Assembly (NCBI GenBank): GCA_036741535.1
Contig: DAINSB010000091.1
Span: 1-9,885 of the forward strand
Source of the DNA: Thermocaproicibacter sp036741535
GTDB taxonomy: Bacteria > Bacillota > Clostridia > Oscillospirales > Acutalibacteraceae
DNA length: 9,885 nucleotides
Direction of reading: 5' to 3'
Shown: positions 6,874 through 9,885 of the stretch, piece after piece
How positions within the stretch are numbered: the first letter of the stretch is position 1
How the letters are laid out: the number at the start of each line of letters is the position of its first letter
Notes under the pieces: generated by a model
What the model was told of the DNA's origin: nothing
Databases searched by the model: none
The model's input: the letters and a program-made list of their open reading frames with translations, nothing else
Made by a program: the position numbers and the translations under genes

Positions 6874-9594
6874 TCACACCCCTTCGTATTCTGTTCTGGC
6901 GATGACTTCATCCTGGATCGGCTTTCCGACTTCGCACCAGTACTGCGTGAACCCTGCGACGCGCACCATCAGGTCGCGGTATTCATCCGGCTTTTTCTGC
7001 GCGGTGCGCAGCACTTTGGAATCCACGACGTTGTACTGGATATGGAATCCGCCCTTGCGCATGTAAGCACGGGTCAGGGCGAGAAGCTTCTTTGCTCCCT
7101 CCGGCCCCTTGATGGCATTCGGATGGACCTTCAGGTTCATCTGGGAGTTCTGGGACCGCGTCTGATCCCAGCCGGTGGCCGACGTGAACAGCGCGTACGG
7201 GCCGTTTTTATCGGTGCCCGGGTACGCCGACATGGAGCCGTCCGCATAGGTGGTCCCGGCGAGGCGTCCGTCCGGGGTGGCGAGCGTCGCCGCGCCCTGC
7301 GGGCCGTGCGTGGAAACGGAGATCTGGCACGGATACAGCTTCTTGCCGTAAAGCGACTCGAAATCGCCCGCCATATCGCAGAGCCACCCTTCGTAATCGT
7401 CGAGGATGCCGTCGACATACGGGTCGTCGTTGCCGTATTTCGGCGCCTTCAGGCAGTCGCCGTAAATATCGTCGTACTTCGTGCTGCTTTCGGCTTTTTC
7501 CTGCTCGGCGAGGGAATAGCTGCCGACTTCTTCGGCCGTCTTGAACCCGAAGTTGTGGATGATGGCATCCTTGATCTGGTCAAGCGTATATTTCTTCTCG
7601 TCGTAGACCAGCTTTTTCAGGGCGGCAAGGGAGTTCACCATATTGATGGTGCCGCAGGTCTCGATGTTGTAGGTCGCGTTGAAGCGGTAGCCCATGTTCC
7701 CGATGTGCTGGCCTCTGTCGAGGCAGTCCGGCTTGAGCATGGAGTTCACAAGGGACATGTTGTGCCTTCTCCACACGTCGTGCTGGATGTTGTTCGTCCT
7801 GGTGAGTACGTCGCAGGTCATTCTGTAATACTCTTTGAACTGGTCGCAGAATTCTTCGAAGGTCTCGAGCTTTTTGTTGTGCGGCGGGAACACCTGCATG
7901 CGGGTGCGTTCGTCCATGCCGTTCGTGATGACGAGGTTCAGGATCTTCGGGTTTGCGATGAAGTGGACGCCAATGGATGTCGGCTGGCCCGCGCCGCCCG
8001 GAATGTCGTACTTTTTGCCGTTCAGGGTCAGTTCTTTCCAGCAGCACGGCGAGGTTTCGAGGCAGCCGCCGATCGAGACGGCCCTCGCGTCTTCCACCGT
8101 CATGCCCTCATCCCCGTACTGCCGCAGCATGAAGGTGATGGCGCTCTGGTTATTCATCCACGCCGGGTATCCCGTGCCCGTCTTGTCGCATTCGACGCAC
8201 TTGAGCAAGAAATCCTCCGGCAGCTTCTCGTCATACAGGCAGGACAGCGTCGGCTGCGGGCTGCCGCAGGTGATGCCGGCCTCCACGATCAGGTATTCCA
8301 GCCTGTTGACCGCGGACTTTCCCTCTTTCGTCAGGCCGCCAAGGCTCAGGTTGTTGAACGTGTTGCCCGACAGTACTCCGCCGACGACGCCCGTCGAAGC
8401 AAAGCAGTCGATGCAGGTGAATTTCACGCGGTAAAGCTCCAGCAGCTCCAGGACTTCCTTTTCCGTCGTTCTTCCGGCGGCGATGTCCTGTTCGAACCAC
8501 GGGTACAGAACCTGGCCGACACGCCCGGGCGACAGCCCGGAGATCGCGTCTTCGTTCAGCACCGCGATGTGGAACGTGTATGTAAGCTGCATCGCCTCGC
8601 GGAACGTGCGCGGCCGGTTGTGCGCGATCCATTCGAGGCAGTCCGCGATGTCGAGGTATTCTTTCTTCCTCTCTTCCCGGTCGGCGGAGCTGGCGAGCTC
8701 GCGGGCGTGCTTCGCATAGTTCAGGAGCCAGGCCTGGATGCCCTCGAGAACGAGCTTCACCGCCTCGTAGAAATACAGGCGGTCCATGCCGGTGACGCCG
8801 TCTCCATCCGCGTTTCCGGCGACCTCGTTCTTACACTCTTTAGCCATTCTGATCAACCCGTCGAGGCCGTACTGAAGAGGATAATAGTAGTTGATGACCT
8901 CGCGGCCCTGCGGAAGCGTGAAGCCGGAATCGAACATGCAGATCAGGGACTTCATGATGTTCTCTTTGAGCTTATAATCCGGCACCATCTTTTCATACTG
9001 GTTCCCAAGGTCGTCGACCGAGCGGCCCACCCATTCCTTGGCCAGCCTGATGAGCACGGGGATCTCTTCCTGCCTCATGCCGAACTTGCCGGCGATGGAC
9101 ACCACCTTGCCGAAGCTTTTGACGACGTTTCCGCCGCCGGTCCCGAACTTGCTCAGCTCGCCCGCCGACGCGCTTCCGCGCTCCAGCGCCTCCTGATACA
9201 GTTCATCCGATTTTGCGACGAAGAACCCTTCCGACAGCCATGGCATCGGGAACGACCCGCGGTAAAACTGCGTCTTCTGCATCACGAGCTTTTCGCCCGG
9301 GATGATGTTCGGCGTCAGATGCGAAAAGGCGCATTTCAGCGACGCGGCCCTTCTCACCACCGTCACTTCGCCATCCAGCTCGTTCCATTTTCTGCTGTAC
9401 CAATACGGGAACTCGGTGTTGGCTGTGGACAGGGTGTTGAAATAGATATCCCTCAGCCGTTTCGCCCTTGGGGTCGGCTCCTTTTTGACTTCCCGGTCCA
9501 CCGCTTCCTCCGGTGCTTCGCCACCGAATTCGAAGTTGATCGGAAGCCCTTTTTCCGCCAGAATTTCCGACAGTTTTCTGGTATTTGTGGCCAT
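6874..9594 (-). CDS. hpdB: 4-hydroxyphenylacetate decarboxylase large (glycyl radical) subunit
   Basis: This 906-aa glycyl radical enzyme catalyses decarboxylation of 4-hydroxyphenylacetate to p-cresol in the cytoplasm. The glycyl radical site is G881 in RVAGFTQYW near the C-terminus. The thiyl-radical Cys is C511 in GGCLETSP, with E513 next to it. Residues known from the Clostridium scatologenes enzyme map here with a constant offset of 8: R231, S352, C511, E513, H544, E645 and G881. Length is close to that of known HPAD large subunits (about 900 aa), and long stretches agree with the remembered C. difficile HpdB. Differences include CC at 517-518 where GC is usual, and V359 in SPGRVGQ where Phe is usual. 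The ATG at 9594 has a GGGAGGT SD 7 nt upstream. It is first in the operon, with hpdC 4 nt downstream. The related indoleacetate and phenylacetate decarboxylases are less likely, given the hpdC partner. Confidence 0.96.
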   Translation of the reverse strand: MATNTRKLSEILAEKGLPINFEFGGEAPEEAVDREVKKEPTPRAKRLRDIYFNTLSTANTEFPYWYSRKWNELDGEVTVVRRAASLKCAFSHLTPNIIPGEKLVMQKTQFYRGSFPMPWLSEGFFVAKSDELYQEALERGSASAGELSKFGTGGGNVVKSFGKVVSIAGKFGMRQEEIPVLIRLAKEWVGRSVDDLGNQYEKMVPDYKLKENIMKSLICMFDSGFTLPQGREVINYYYPLQYGLDGLIRMAKECKNEVAGNADGDGVTGMDRLYFYEAVKLVLEGIQAWLLNYAKHARELASSADREERKKEYLDIADCLEWIAHNRPRTFREAMQLTYTFHIAVLNEDAISGLSPGRVGQVLYPWFEQDIAAGRTTEKEVLELLELYRVKFTCIDCFASTGVVGGVLSGNTFNNLSLGGLTKEGKSAVNRLEYLIVEAGITCGSPQPTLSCLYDEKLPEDFLLKCVECDKTGTGYPAWMNNQSAITFMLRQYGDEGMTVEDARAVSIGGCLETSPCCWKELTLNGKKYDIPGGAGQPTSIGVHFIANPKILNLVITNGMDERTRMQVFPPHNKKLETFEEFCDQFKEYYRMTCDVLTRTNNIQHDVWRRHNMSLVNSMLKPDCLDRGQHIGNMGYRFNATYNIETCGTINMVNSLAALKKLVYDEKKYTLDQIKDAIIHNFGFKTAEEVGSYSLAEQEKAESSTKYDDIYGDCLKAPKYGNDDPYVDGILDDYEGWLCDMAGDFESLYGKKLYPCQISVSTHGPQGAATLATPDGRLAGTTYADGSMSAYPGTDKNGPYALFTSATGWDQTRSQNSQMNLKVHPNAIKGPEGAKKLLALTRAYMRKGGFHIQYNVVDSKVLRTAQKKPDEYRDLMVRVAGFTQYWCEVGKPIQDEVIARTEYEGV

Positions 9595-9610
9595 AAACAG
9601 TACCTCCCAT

Positions 9611-9648
9611 CCTGATTTTTTGATCGGGCCCCGTTTGAAAAATCAAGG
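9611..9648 (-). promoter_or_regulatory. Leader hairpin adjoining the hpdB ribosome binding site
   Basis: In the hpdB leader, arms at 9638-9648 and 9611-9620 form a 10-bp stem with one bulged base around a 17-nt loop containing GGGCCC. The stem ends only 2 nt before the SD (GGGAGGT) of hpdB. It could stabilise the mRNA 5' end or modulate ribosome access. No riboswitch family was recognised, and there is no T-tract after it, so it is not a terminator. Confidence 0.5.
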
Positions 9649-9729
9649 AACCAGTCTTCTCAAACAAGGCCTAGATGAATCAAAGCATTGCACAAAATGT
9701 CCGAATACTTTTTCGATTCATTTATTGAA

Positions 9730-9758
9730 ATTATAGAAGAAAACGGGTGGGAAAAAAA
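9730..9758 (-). promoter_or_regulatory. Candidate hpdB promoter with weak -35
   Basis: The minus strand carries a consensus TATAAT (9735-9730), with TTTTTT at the -35 position (9758-9753) 17 nt upstream. Transcription would start near 9723 and give a leader of about 130 nt. A good -10 with a poor -35 is typical of promoters that need an activator, which would fit control by the linked PocR/LuxR protein (inference). A small inverted repeat, TTGT-N4-ACAA, lies upstream at about 9767-9780. The rest of 9595-9758 is AT-rich and holds no gene that I can see. Confidence 0.45.
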
Positions 9759-9885
9759 TTAGGCCGCAGTTGTAATTTGTACTGACAATGCTTCCAAAGT
9801 ACGATTCAGGTCGTAGGTTTTTCCGCCTCTACGAGTAAAGTCCGATGCGGCTGTACGCCCGGACGGCCCCGCCGGGAGGGCGGAA
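9759..9885 (-). CDS. Possible 3' end of an unrecognised gene (partial)
   Basis: One minus-strand frame is open from the window edge to a TAA at 9761-9759, giving 42 codons that end in ...LNRTLEALSVQITTAA. I do not recognise the sequence. An opening of this length can occur by chance in GC-rich DNA, and a second frame is also open for about 25 codons. The final codons (CGT, TTG, TCA, GTA, ACA) use more A/T at third positions than the hpd genes, so if it is real it may have a different origin. The stop codon directly abuts the candidate hpdB promoter. Confidence 0.3.
   Translation of the reverse strand, partial: SALPAGPSGRTAASDFTRRGGKTYDLNRTLEALSVQITTAA

Noticed and set aside
6874..9594. Identity as indoleacetate or phenylacetate decarboxylase, or another glycyl radical enzyme such as choline lyase or pyruvate formate-lyase
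   Set aside because: The whole sequence follows HPAD, the active-site set maps with a constant offset, and an hpdC small subunit lies 4 nt downstream. The other arylacetate decarboxylases are reported without that subunit. Substrate specificity still needs an assay.
6631..9615. 994-codon open frame on the plus strand
   Set aside because: It lies antisense to hpdB and hpdC, whose full-length family matches and active-site residues are unmistakable. Its translation is rich in Arg, His, Val and Ala, as expected of a GC-rich antisense shadow.
9690..9715. Sigma-54-like GG...GC element upstream of hpdB
   Set aside because: The GG-GC spacing is 9 nt instead of 10, and no sigma-54-dependent activator (AAA+ domain) is encoded in the window.
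9858..9876. GC-rich hairpin near the right edge as an RNA element
   Set aside because: A 5-bp stem in very GC-rich DNA is expected by chance, and no tRNA, rRNA or riboswitch motif was recognised.
1..9885. CRISPR array, insertion sequence ends, tRNA or rRNA genes
   Set aside because: No regularly spaced repeats, transposase domain, cloverleaf or conserved rRNA segment was seen on either strand.

Overview
All confident genes in this window lie on the minus strand, so transcription runs from high to low coordinates. The base composition is moderately GC-rich by inspection, the genes carry strong purine-rich Shine-Dalgarno (SD) sequences (GGAGG-like), and the main enzyme is an oxygen-sensitive glycyl radical enzyme. 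Together these suggest a strictly anaerobic Clostridia-type Firmicute from a gut, sludge or sediment habitat. The species cannot be named from the window.

Right half (about 9760 down to 4135): a complete 4-hydroxyphenylacetate decarboxylase (HPAD) locus. The order is hpdB (large glycyl radical subunit), hpdC (small iron-sulfur subunit), an MFS transporter of the oxalate/formate-antiporter-like type, then hpdA (radical-SAM activase). HPAD converts 4-hydroxyphenylacetate, a product of tyrosine fermentation, to p-cresol and CO2. The Cys, Glu, His, Ser and Gly residues known from HPAD are all present in hpdB. The separate small subunit argues for HPAD rather than the related indoleacetate or phenylacetate decarboxylases. 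Two intrinsic terminator-like hairpins divide the operon, one after hpdC and one before hpdA. hpdA also appears to start at TTG. This layout would give much decarboxylase, less transporter and little activase.

Left half (about 4043 down to 124): a regulatory operon. It encodes a PocR-domain/LuxR-HTH transcription regulator, a membrane sensor histidine kinase with a large extracytoplasmic domain, and a response regulator whose output is a degenerate HD-GYP domain. A good sigma-70-type promoter precedes it, with a perfect 20-bp palindrome over the -10 box. A strong 18-bp-stem terminator ends it. A simple reading is that the PocR regulator senses a small aromatic or other ligand, and the kinase/response-regulator pair senses a second, extracellular cue; both may control the HPAD genes. 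That wiring is inference.

Edges: positions 1-123 hold no recognisable gene, only a short plus-strand terminator-like hairpin. Positions 9759-9885 may carry the 3' end of an unrecognised minus-strand gene.
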